Part shown: positions 1 to 7,337 of the stretch, in pieces
Layout: every line of letters starts with the position of its first letter
Numbering within the stretch: the first letter of the stretch is position 1
Origin: JBDNIO01 sp041688215
GTDB lineage: Bacteria > Pseudomonadota > Gammaproteobacteria > Nevskiales > Salinisphaeraceae
Direction of reading: 5' to 3'
Assembly (NCBI GenBank): GCA_041688215.1
Contig: JBDNIO010000031.1
Location: 1-28,129 of the forward strand
Length of the DNA: 28,129 nt
The notes under the pieces: generated by a model
Told to the model about the DNA's origin: nothing
What the model saw: the letters and a program-made list of their open reading frames with translations, nothing else
Databases searched by the model: none
Made by a program: the position numbers and the translations under genes

Positions 1-129
1 ACCGTGAGGTCTAATATCAATGCCTGGACAGATACGAGAAATCGCCCAGCCCATACCGCCAATTGGCCCTTCACCACTGACGATGCCAGAATTAAACTCA
101 AACAACTTTACCCGTTATTATTAGTTTGA
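1..129 (+). pseudogene. C-terminal fragment of an IS630-like transposase
   Basis: Frame 1 is open from the window edge to a TGA at 127-129 and encodes 42 residues. The segment NWPFTTDDARIKLKQLYP, preceded by AWTDTRNR, resembles the extreme C-terminus of IS630-family (Tc1/mariner-like DDE) transposases as I remember them. This is recognition from memory, not a search. The start lies outside the window, so I cannot tell whether the gene is whole. The element that follows has CTAG at both ends, which is the known target of IS630 elements (TA duplicated), and this supports the assignment. A 38-codon open stretch also exists on the - strand but has no recognisable content. Confidence 0.5.
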
Positions 130-136
130 AATAGTA

Positions 137-386
137 CTAGTGTAGTGCGTCATTGTAGTTTGGAACTTATACAACCAAGTGAATAAAAGCGAAAAGTCGT
201 CATTGCGAGGAAGCCCGAGCGAAGCGAGCTGAACGCAGTGAACCTAACGGGGCTGACGCGGCAATCCAGTGGCGAGCCGCATAACTTACAACGACTCCGG
301 CACTAGATTGCCGCGCTGCGCTCGCAATGACAGGTTCTCGGGCTCATCGCCGCTTAAGTAGCGTTAATTCCAACGCACTACACTAG
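137..386. mobile_element. MITE-like element with 14-bp perfect terminal inverted repeats
   Basis: CTAGTGTAGTGCGT (137-150) is the exact reverse complement of ACGCACTACACTAG (373-386). Similarity resumes further in, with TTGGAA-type sequence near 160 and its complement near 366. The element is 250 bp and has no convincing coding frame. CTAG at both ends fits insertion into CTAG with TA duplication, as known for the IS630 family, although the palindromic ends make the exact boundary ambiguous. The interior carries a nested palindrome. Alternatively, the right copy could be the true end of the IS whose transposase ends at 129, and the left copy a rearranged duplicate. Confidence 0.6.
199..331. 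repeat. Nested REP-like palindrome inside the first MITE-like element
   Basis: GTCATTGCGAG (199-209) pairs with CTCGCAATGAC (321-331). Inside that, CGCGGCAATCCAGT (257-270) pairs with ACTAGATTGCCGCG (302-315) with one mismatch. The wording 'GTCATTGCGAGG...GCGGCAATCC' is a palindromic repeat seen dispersed between genes in many proteobacterial genomes (general knowledge). The arm between the stems contains a 20-nt motif (224-243) that recurs in the second element near 19259. No coding function is suggested. Confidence 0.65.
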
Positions 387-416
387 AATAAGCCGATAAG
401 TTAAGATTAAGCGCCA

Positions 417-446
417 AATCGCCACCCTGAGTATGACTTGGCGATT
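417..446 (+). promoter_or_regulatory. Short hairpin upstream of the OmpA-like gene
   Basis: AATCGCCA (417-424) and TGGCGATT (439-446) form a perfect 8-bp stem with a 14-nt loop. It lies about 85 nt before the likely OmpA start and is not followed by a T run, so it is not an obvious terminator. It could be a 5' leader structure or a remnant. The rest of 387-531 holds no convincing promoter or gene. Confidence 0.25.
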
Positions 447-531
447 GTGTTACCGGCAAACCGCGAGACCGGCTCTTCGTGGTTAATGCTGTTGGGAGAG
501 TCGACCTTACCTACATTTTGGGGGTTTCGGA

Positions 532-1927
532 ACGAATACGAACATTTTTCGTTTTGCTGTCGTAGCGACGGCAATGGCGGCTTTCAGTGTTGCTACGCAT
601 GCAGCCACACCCGGCTGGTACATCGGTGGCGAGGGCGGTGGCAGTTTTCTGCAGAATTCAGATGTCACTTCTACGCAAACGACCAGTACGCCCGCTATCC
701 CGGGGATGGTGGCGGCGATGGTATGGATGGCATGGACGGCCAGGATGGCACTGACGACACCAGGTTCCTGGTAATTCCCGGGTTAATCATCCTGTTACCC
801 ACGCCAGGTAATGACGGTAATGACGGTGGTGCTGGCGGCCCGGGTGGTGTTGGCGGTACGAGCAACCCCGGCCTTACCCAAACCACCAACAATTTTGAAG
901 CCGAATACGATCCGGGTTTCATCGGCGGTATAACCGCGGGCCGGCTGTTCTCCAATGGCCTGCGTGCCGAGCTGGAATTACGTTACAGCCAGAACGACTT
1001 TGACCAGGCCAATGGCTCTAGCGTAAGCGGCGACATCAGCTCCGCGGCCGCCATGGCCAACCTGTTCTACGATTTCAACCGGGCCGGATGCTCTTGCATC
1101 CCTACATTGAGCTCGGTGCCGGTGTGGCTCGGGTCGAAGTCAATGATTTCACAGCCGGCGATTTTAACGACGACGACATCGTATTTGCCTACCAGGGCGG
1201 CGCGGGTCTGGCGTTCGACCTTACCGAACGCCTGACGGTTGATCTCGGCTATCGCTACTTTGCCACCGATGATCCCAGCTTCAGTACCGCAGGTAACAAC
1301 ATCAGCCAGGATGTTGAATTCGAATACGCGCAGCACGGCGCACTGGTCTCCTTGCGCTATCTGTTCGCACCCACCGGACGTGCAGACAGCGACGGCGACG
1401 GCGTGCCCGATATTTTGGACAAGTGCCCGAACACACCCGCCGGGGCGCCGGTGGACGCCAATGGCTGTCCGCTGGATTCCGATGGCGACGGCGTGCCGGA
1501 TGATCGCGATCGCTGCCCGGACACCCCATCAGGTGTTGCGGTAACTGCCGACGGCTGTGCCGTGGGTCAGAGCACGATCCTGCGGGACGTAAACTACGAG
1601 TTCAACAAGGCCACACTTACCCCGCGTGCCCGCGAAGTGCTTGATGGTGTGGCTAAAACTCTACGCGACTCGCCGGGATTCGGTATCGAGCTTTCCGGCC
1701 ATACCGATTCGATTGGCAGCGACAGCTATAACCAGCAGCTTTCGCAAGCGCGTGCTGAATCCGCGCGGGAATATTTGATCTCGCAGGGTATTGCATCGAA
1801 TCGTATCGAGGCCCGGGGCTACGGTGAGTCACGTCCAATTGCGGCTAATACCAACCCGGATGGTTCGGATAATCCGGCTGGTCGTGCCCAGAACCGTGGT
1901 ACCGAGATACTAATCCTGCAACGCTAG
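532..1927 (+). pseudogene. OmpA-family outer-membrane protein with collagen-like insert, two frameshifts and no ATG start
   Basis: An OmpA-type porin or peptidoglycan anchor, readable only across three frames. Frame 1 gives a signal peptide (n-region MNTNIFR if the ACG at 532 initiates, then FAVVATAMAAFSVA, cleavage near THA-A) and a first strand, ATPGWYIGGEGGG. Near 702-705 (a GGGG run) the sense moves to frame 3, giving Gly-X-Y stretches DGMDGMDGQDGT and GNDGNDGGAGGPGGVGG, then barrel strands (AGRLFSNGLRAELELRY). Near 1080-1088 it moves to frame 2 for the last strands, two thrombospondin-3-type calcium motifs (DSDGDGVPD twice) and a C-terminal OmpA peptidoglycan-binding domain with GHTDSIGSDSYN and ARGYGESRP. 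Restoring one base at each shift gives exactly 466 codons. No ATG opens the reading frame before 574, and a start there would cut off most of the signal peptide. The shifts may be true decay or sequencing indels. The domain assignment is firm. Confidence 0.85.
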
Positions 1928-1952
1928 TACGCACAGGCTAAAAGCCTGCAAC

Positions 1953-1990
1953 AATCGCCCGCACGAATTCGTTTCGTGCGGGCGATTTTG
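1953..1990 (+). terminator. Rho-independent terminator after the OmpA-like gene
   Basis: AATCGCCCGCACGAA (1953-1967) and TTCGTGCGGGCGATT (1973-1987) form a perfect 15-bp stem with a 5-nt loop, followed by TTGTTTG. It lies 26 bp after the ompA stop, which suggests a gene that is or recently was transcribed strongly and alone. Confidence 0.9.
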
Positions 1991-2013
1991 TTTGTGCGCC
2001 GCAAACGTCGCGG

Positions 2014-2041
2014 TTCGCCTGCCAATCTGCATGTGTATAGA
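2014..2041 (+). promoter_or_regulatory. Possible sigma-70 promoter for the LuxR-type regulator
   Basis: TTCGCC (2014-2019) and TATAGA (2036-2041) are spaced 16 bp, downstream of the ompA terminator and about 75 bp before the regulator start. The -10 match is good and the -35 match poor. It is a weak candidate, listed because the terminator just upstream makes an independent promoter necessary here. Confidence 0.2.
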
Positions 2042-2100
2042 ATCCGGCAATACGCAGAAAACGATTGATCTGAGTAAAGCTTGCTAAAAGCCAACCGGCG

Positions 2101-2116
2101 GGAGGAGAGCAAACTG
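2101..2116 (+). promoter_or_regulatory. Strong Shine-Dalgarno placing the regulator start at a CTG codon
   Basis: GGAGGAG (2101-2107) lies six bases before CTG (2114-2116), which is in frame with the regulator. The only other in-frame candidate, TTG at 2081, has no purine-rich site at proper distance. From CTG the protein begins (M)NDARLIRTKLQPP, the usual N-terminal pattern of MalT-type regulators. Confidence 0.6.
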
Positions 2117-4855
2117 AACGACGCGCGTTTAATTCGTACCAAGCTGCAACCGCCCACTACCAGCGCCCAGCTGGTTGCCCGGCCGCACCTGCTTGCGCGT
2201 CTGGCGTTACTGGATCAGCGTAAACTCGCGCTGGTGCACGCGCCCGCGGGTTTTGGCAAAACCACCCTGATTACGCAGTGGCGGCAAGCCCGGGCAGAAT
2301 TCGCAAGCTCGATTGCTTGGCTTAGCCTGGACGCCGACGATAACGAAAACATCCGCTTCCTGACCTATCTGTTTGAAGCTTTGCGCCAGGTTGAGCCCAC
2401 CCTGGCAGTGGATATGGTAGCAGTGCTGGAGTCACAGGGCGCGAATGCGCTCAAGTTTATGCTGGGTGATTTCGTCAACAGTGTTGCCGAATGTGAGCGT
2501 GAGCTGTTTCTGGTGCTGGAGGATTGGCACCTGATCGAATCGGAAGACGTGCACGCCGCCATGGGCCTTATCCTTACCCACGCCCCCGCGAACCTGCATG
2601 TACTGATTAGTAGCCGAACCCGCCCTCAATTGTCGCTTGCGCGCTTGCGCGTGAATGAGCAAATGGTTGAGATAAACGCGGATGACTTGCGGTTTACTCA
2701 GCACGAGTCACATGAGTTTCTCAAGCGTATTGATAGCCTGAAGCTGTCGGGGAAGTCGCTGGATTTACTCACGCGCACCGCCGATGGCTGGGTGGCGGCC
2801 CTGCAGCTTGCTGCGCTATCTTTGAAAACCGCGCCGGATCCGGAGCAGGCCCTACGCAATCTCTCCGGTCATCACCGCGCCATTGGTGATTATATGACTG
2901 AAAATGTGTTAGCCAACTTGGCGCCGGATAAACTGGATTTCCTGCTCAAAACTTCGATTCTTGAACGCATGAACGGCCCGCTTTGCCAGGCGGTAAGTGG
3001 CCATGCGGACAGCCAGGCGATACTGGAATCGCTGGAGCGCGAGGACATGTTCATCCGTCCGCTCGATTCACAGGCTAGCTGGTTTCGCTACCATCATTTA
3101 TTCGCCACCCACCTGCAGCGTCGTCTGCAACGTGATTACGCGGACCTGCTGCCACAAATGCACCGGTGCGCCAGTGACTGGTTCGCCGACAACGGCCACG
3201 CCGACGAAGCAGTACGCCATGCCCTGGCCGGGGGAGCTACCGAACGTGCCATCGAACTGGTGGACAGGTACGCCATGGCCCTGGTTGAAGATAGTCGTAT
3301 GGCGAGTTTGTTGAGCCTGATCAAGCGACTTCCTGAACCCGCGTTAATCGACCGGCCGCAGCTGCAAATGGCTATAGGGTGGGCGCATTGTCTGACGCAT
3401 CATCCCGAATCGGCTCAGGCAAGCCTGGACGTATTGCAGGCACAACTTGCAGGAAAAAAGCAGCCCCAACACGCCGAGCTGCTAGCCGAGGCGCGTGTGC
3501 TGCAGGCCTGTATCGATATTTATGCCGACCGGATCGAGCGTGTGGAAACGCTTATCGCCCCGGTCCTGGCCCACCCCCAGCAGCACAGCGCCTGGGTGGT
3601 TTCGGTAGCGGCCAATCTGCGCAGCTATGGATATATTCACAGCTTCAGGTTCGATGCCGCGCGTGATACCCAGGCTTGGGCGCGGCTTTATCATGCGCGC
3701 ACACAAGGCCCGTTCAGTGAAATTTACGGACGCTTTTTTATCGGCCTCGCAGATGCCTATCAAGGCAACTTGCGCGCCGCCGCGGCACAGTTCAAACAAA
3801 CCCTGGAACAGGCCCATGAAAGCCTCGGCAACCATTCCCATGCGGCGCGCCTGGCGTGCTCACTTTGGGGGCAGATCAACTATGAATATAACGATCTGCC
3901 GCATGCCGAACAGTTGCTTGAAGAAAGCCGTGCGCTCGGGGCTGAAAGCGGGGTTGCAGATTTTTCTATGAATACCTACGTGCCGCTGGCGCGGCTGCGG
4001 GCGCTGCAGGGGGATGTCGCCGGCGCGCACACGTTATTGGATGAAGGCGCCGCCACAGCCAGCCAACTGGGATTGCAACGGCTTGCTGCGGCCATTGATG
4101 GCGAGCGCGTACGTCGCTACCTGGCCGATGGTGACGTCTTGCTGGCCCAGCGGCAGTTGCACGCCCAAAGCCTGCTTCCCAGAGACGCAGACGGAATTAC
4201 CGTACAAGTGCATGAATTCCTGGAGCTGGCCCGGGCCCGGGTCAAACATGCCCAGGGCGATCTTCAGGCCGCGGTAAAAATACTGGAACGGCTTTTGAAA
4301 TCCGCTCGCGGCCACGGCAGGCGCTTGTCCGAGGTAACGCTGGGTGTACGCCTGGCGATGGCAAAAGACGCCCTGGGGCAAGCTTATGATGCCGAGGTTT
4401 GTTTGTTCAATGCCTTAATGCTGGGCGCGCCACAAGGCATGGTGCGCTCGTTTCTGGATGAAGGACCGGCGGTGACCGCCATGCTGGAACGTATGCGCGA
4501 AAGCGCCCGGCAGGGCAATTTTCATCTAATGTTGCCGGAATCTGTGGCGGTGCACATTAATAAGCTTATTGTTTTGGGCAAGCAAGAGCGGGCTGAGTCA
4601 GGTAGCGCGGCTGTGGAATCTGCAAACGTGGTGGAATCCGTGGGCCTGGCCTTGATGGTGGAACCCCTGAAGGCGCGTGAGTTGGGTATTGTTGTCTTGC
4701 TGGGCAAGGGCTGCTCGAACAAGGAGATCGGGCACAACCTGAATGTGAGCGTCGATACCGTCAAGTGGTACCTGAAAAGTATTTACAGCAAGCTGGCCGT
4801 ACACCGGCGTTCACAGGCGGTTGCCGAGGCCAGGCGCCTGGGTGTGATTTCCTGA
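2114..4855 (+). CDS. MalT-type (LAL) LuxR-family ATP-dependent transcriptional activator
   Basis: A 913-residue signal-integrating activator. An N-terminal STAND-type NTPase carries Walker A APAGFGKTT (about residues 43-51) and a Walker B-like segment LFLVLEDWHLI (about 130-140). A long helical repeat region of TPR/MalT type fills the middle, where an inducer or partner would bind. A LuxR helix-turn-helix sits at about 850-913 (LKARELGIVVLLGKGCSNKEI, then SVDTVKWYLKSIYSKL). In this family ATP and an inducer drive oligomerisation and DNA binding. It is co-directional with the carboxylase operon that starts 107 bp downstream, so it is a plausible activator of that operon; this is inference from position. 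The inducer is unknown. Start chosen at CTG 2114 from its Shine-Dalgarno sequence; a TTG start at 2081 would add 11 residues. Confidence 0.9.
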   Translation: MNDARLIRTKLQPPTTSAQLVARPHLLARLALLDQRKLALVHAPAGFGKTTLITQWRQARAEFASSIAWLSLDADDNENIRFLTYLFEALRQVEPTLAVDMVAVLESQGANALKFMLGDFVNSVAECERELFLVLEDWHLIESEDVHAAMGLILTHAPANLHVLISSRTRPQLSLARLRVNEQMVEINADDLRFTQHESHEFLKRIDSLKLSGKSLDLLTRTADGWVAALQLAALSLKTAPDPEQALRNLSGHHRAIGDYMTENVLANLAPDKLDFLLKTSILERMNGPLCQAVSGHADSQAILESLEREDMFIRPLDSQASWFRYHHLFATHLQRRLQRDYADLLPQMHRCASDWFADNGHADEAVRHALAGGATERAIELVDRYAMALVEDSRMASLLSLIKRLPEPALIDRPQLQMAIGWAHCLTHHPESAQASLDVLQAQLAGKKQPQHAELLAEARVLQACIDIYADRIERVETLIAPVLAHPQQHSAWVVSVAANLRSYGYIHSFRFDAARDTQAWARLYHARTQGPFSEIYGRFFIGLADAYQGNLRAAAAQFKQTLEQAHESLGNHSHAARLACSLWGQINYEYNDLPHAEQLLEESRALGAESGVADFSMNTYVPLARLRALQGDVAGAHTLLDEGAATASQLGLQRLAAAIDGERVRRYLADGDVLLAQRQLHAQSLLPRDADGITVQVHEFLELARARVKHAQGDLQAAVKILERLLKSARGHGRRLSEVTLGVRLAMAKDALGQAYDAEVCLFNALMLGAPQGMVRSFLDEGPAVTAMLERMRESARQGNFHLMLPESVAVHINKLIVLGKQERAESGSAAVESANVVESVGLALMVEPLKARELGIVVLLGKGCSNKEIGHNLNVSVDTVKWYLKSIYSKLAVHRRSQAVAEARRLGVIS

Positions 4856-4962
4856 CAATACCCACCCGAATTACCCGTTAGTGTGGTGACATCATGCGCA
4901 TGGGGGCTAATATTCGTTACTGCGCGCGTGCGACGAACAATAACGGAGCAGGAACCCACACC

Positions 4963-6906
4963 ATGGCGATGCAGATCGATATTGATAACGGCGGAACGCT
5001 TACCGATGTATGCGTCATAAGTGGCAAGAACATATTCCACGCCAAGTCACTGACCACGCCCTATGATTTAAGCGAATGTTTTGTTTCGGCGTTGCGCTCG
5101 GCCTCGCAACAGGTCTATGGCGAAGAAGACCTGGAACGTCTGCTGCGGGAAACCGACCACCTGCGCTATTCCACCACCGAAGGTACCAATCGCATCGTGC
5201 AGCGGGATGGCCCGCGCCTGGGCCTGATTCTGAGCAAGGGTATAAAGACCAGAGAGTTGCAGGTGGGTGGCTCCAGCGAAGAGCTGTTTGAGATGCTGGT
5301 TGGTGATCGTGTGCGCCATGTGGACCCATCACAAAAACCCACCACGTTTGAGAAAAACGTGGTGGCGGCGGTGAATGAACTCATGGCGCAAGGCTCAAAC
5401 CGGCTTGTCGTGAGCCTCGGCGGCCATAATAGCAATAACGCCCGCGACGATGAGCAGCTGGTAAAAGACATCGTGCTGCGTCGCTACCCCCGGCACCTGC
5501 TGGGCGCGGTACCGGTACTGTTCTCGCGCGAAATGGTAAACCACGAAGACAATGTGCGCCGCACCTGGACGGGCCTGCTGAACGCATTCCTGCACCTGGG
5601 CATGGAACGCTTTCTGTACAACGCGGAAAACATCCTGCGTGCCCGCCACGTGCGCAAGCCCATGCTCATTTACGGTAACGACGGCACCTCCAAACGCGTC
5701 GCTAAAACCGTCGCGTTAAAAACCCTGGGTTCGGGGCCGCGCGGCGGTTCCGAGGGCGGGCGTGCATTGGCGCGTCACTATGGATTGAAACGCTGCCTGA
5801 CCCTGGATGTGGGCGGCACTACCGCTGATATCGGTGTAATCGAAGCGCATGACATTCCCGAGCAGCGTCGGGGCAGCATCGAGGGTATCCCCATTTCCCT
5901 GTCGCTGCCCCAGGTCACTAGTATCGGCGTGGGCGGTAGTTCGGTTATGCGCGCCAAAGGGAAAAAACTAACCATCGGCCCCGATAGCGTCGGCAGCACG
6001 CCGGGACCCGCCTGTTTCGCGCGCGGCGGCACACAAGCCACGATTACCGACGCCAATCTGCTGATTGGCCTGATAGATGCCAAATCCTATTCCGGCGGCA
6101 CGGTGCAGTTGGACGCAGCGCGTGCCGAGCAGGCGATAAAGGAGCAGATCGCCGAACCTTTAAGCTTGTCCCTGGACGCCGCCCTGAACGAAATGGTGCA
6201 AACATTCGAGCAGGCGGTGGCCGATGGCATCAAGACCCAAGTCAAGAAAGTAGCGGACGTTAGCTTGCTTGCCTACGGCGGCGCGGGCCCGATGAATGCC
6301 TGCGGGATTGCCGGTATTCTGGGGGTAAAAAACGTAATCGTGCCACGACTTGCATCCGTATTCAGCGCCTTTGGCATGGGCTTTTCGGATATTGCGCATA
6401 CCTACTCAGCGCCCCTGGAAAGCGTAAATGCAAAGCACTTCAAGGCGGCAATGGATGCAGTCAGGGAAGAAGCCGAACGCGGCATGTTTGCCGAAGGCTA
6501 TGCGTTGACCGATTGCCAGCTTGAGTTCGAGCTGGAATATGGAATCGGCGGTAAAGACCAGTCGACGCAAGTCAAGAATCAAGGCAAACCGCCGAAGCTG
6601 CCCAAAGGCGCAAGCAACATCAACCTGCGTCTATCGGTCCACAAGGACATCCCCGGCTGCAGTCTGGAAGAACTCAAACCGAAACGCAAAACCATGAAAG
6701 CGAAAGCCACCGGTAAACGCAAGATACTCGGTGATGATGGTGAGCGTGCGGACTTGCCGGTTTACCGCGTGGAAGACATGAAACCCGGCTCATCCGGCGA
6801 GGGGCCTGCGATTGTCGAGGAAGCCTTTTTCACCTGCCGGGTGCCGGCGGGCTGGTCTTTCACCGCCGACGAAAATCTGAATATTCAGCTAAGGAGTGCG
6901 GCATGA
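4963..6906 (+). CDS. Apc1-like HyuA-family subunit of an ATP-dependent ketone carboxylase
   Basis: First of two HyuA-like subunits, 647 aa. In acetophenone carboxylase and acetone carboxylase such subunits have an ASKHA-type nucleotide-binding fold and activate substrate or bicarbonate with ATP. Seen here: an N-terminal phosphate loop DIDNGGTLTD (residues 6-15), a second phosphate motif DVGGTTAD (282-289), GVGGSSV, GPDSVGSTPGPACF, and YGGAGP (438-443). The first motif has Asn where most HyuA proteins have Val, Ile or Ala before GG. The size fits Apc1 (about 70 kDa). Start chosen at ATG 4963, with AGGA nine bases upstream; an upstream ATG at 4894 would add 23 residues that do not look like the family. 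Its 3' end overlaps the gamma-subunit gene by ATGA, indicating translational coupling. A generic hydantoinase annotation is less likely because a gamma subunit is present. Confidence 0.85.
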   Translation: MAMQIDIDNGGTLTDVCVISGKNIFHAKSLTTPYDLSECFVSALRSASQQVYGEEDLERLLRETDHLRYSTTEGTNRIVQRDGPRLGLILSKGIKTRELQVGGSSEELFEMLVGDRVRHVDPSQKPTTFEKNVVAAVNELMAQGSNRLVVSLGGHNSNNARDDEQLVKDIVLRRYPRHLLGAVPVLFSREMVNHEDNVRRTWTGLLNAFLHLGMERFLYNAENILRARHVRKPMLIYGNDGTSKRVAKTVALKTLGSGPRGGSEGGRALARHYGLKRCLTLDVGGTTADIGVIEAHDIPEQRRGSIEGIPISLSLPQVTSIGVGGSSVMRAKGKKLTIGPDSVGSTPGPACFARGGTQATITDANLLIGLIDAKSYSGGTVQLDAARAEQAIKEQIAEPLSLSLDAALNEMVQTFEQAVADGIKTQVKKVADVSLLAYGGAGPMNACGIAGILGVKNVIVPRLASVFSAFGMGFSDIAHTYSAPLESVNAKHFKAAMDAVREEAERGMFAEGYALTDCQLEFELEYGIGGKDQSTQVKNQGKPPKLPKGASNINLRLSVHKDIPGCSLEELKPKRKTMKAKATGKRKILGDDGERADLPVYRVEDMKPGSSGEGPAIVEEAFFTCRVPAGWSFTADENLNIQLRSAA

Positions 6907-7334
6907 GCAAACGCGTATGCATGACCGAATACCTGGCCATCGACCTGGACAAGGAGCGCTGGCTGTGCCGGCGTTGTGAACACGACATCGGCGATGCCAA
7001 TGATGATTACAAAAAAGGCCTGCTGCTTAATCCGCGCGACCCGGGGGAAATACACAAGCCACTGATTGACCCGGATAAATACGAATTCACCTTCCAGCCT
7101 GACGCACGTTGGTGCCAGATCGTGGAGTTCTATTGCCCCAACTGCGGCACCATGGTGGAAGTGGAATACCTGATTCCCGGCCACCCACCGCTGTACCAGC
7201 ATGAAGTAGACATCAAGGCGCTCAAAAAACAGGTCAAAAAATATCCGCAAATGTTGGAAGAGCCGGATATCGGCCCGGATGTGTCAGCCCGGCATGATCA
7301 CAGCCGCCACGAACACATGCGCAGGGAGGACTAG
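6903..7334 (+). CDS. Apc2/AcxC-like small zinc-binding gamma subunit of ketone carboxylase
   Basis: 143 aa, about 16 kDa. It matches the acetone carboxylase gamma / Apc2 family as I know it: WLCRRCEHDIGDANDDYK, then RDPGEIHKPLID, then WCQIVEFYCPNCGTMVEVEY. Two CxxC pairs (Cys22/25 and Cys78/81) would make a structural zinc site, and zinc is reported in this family. The subunit occurs in acetone and acetophenone carboxylases but not in ordinary hydantoinases or 5-oxoprolinases, so it is the best evidence for a carboxylase. The C-terminus is His- and charge-rich. The start overlaps the previous stop (ATGA). The next gene begins three bases after this stop, with AGGGAGGA as its Shine-Dalgarno inside the end of this gene. 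Confidence 0.88.
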   Translation: MSKRVCMTEYLAIDLDKERWLCRRCEHDIGDANDDYKKGLLLNPRDPGEIHKPLIDPDKYEFTFQPDARWCQIVEFYCPNCGTMVEVEYLIPGHPPLYQHEVDIKALKKQVKKYPQMLEEPDIGPDVSARHDHSRHEHMRRED

Positions 7335-7337
7335 CCC

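Noticed and set aside
20..120. 38-codon - strand open stretch in the first 120 bases
   Set aside because: It has no start codon of quality and the + strand reading gives a transposase-like C-terminus.
1380..1540. Tandem repeat of GACGGCGACGGCGTGCC-type sequence as a DNA repeat or CRISPR
   Set aside because: It is the two TSP3 calcium motifs of the OmpA-like protein.
4879..4896. A sigma-54-like TGG...GC pattern (TGGTGACATCATGC) before the carboxylase operon
   Set aside because: Spacing between GG and GC is nine, not ten, and the flanking consensus bases do not fit.
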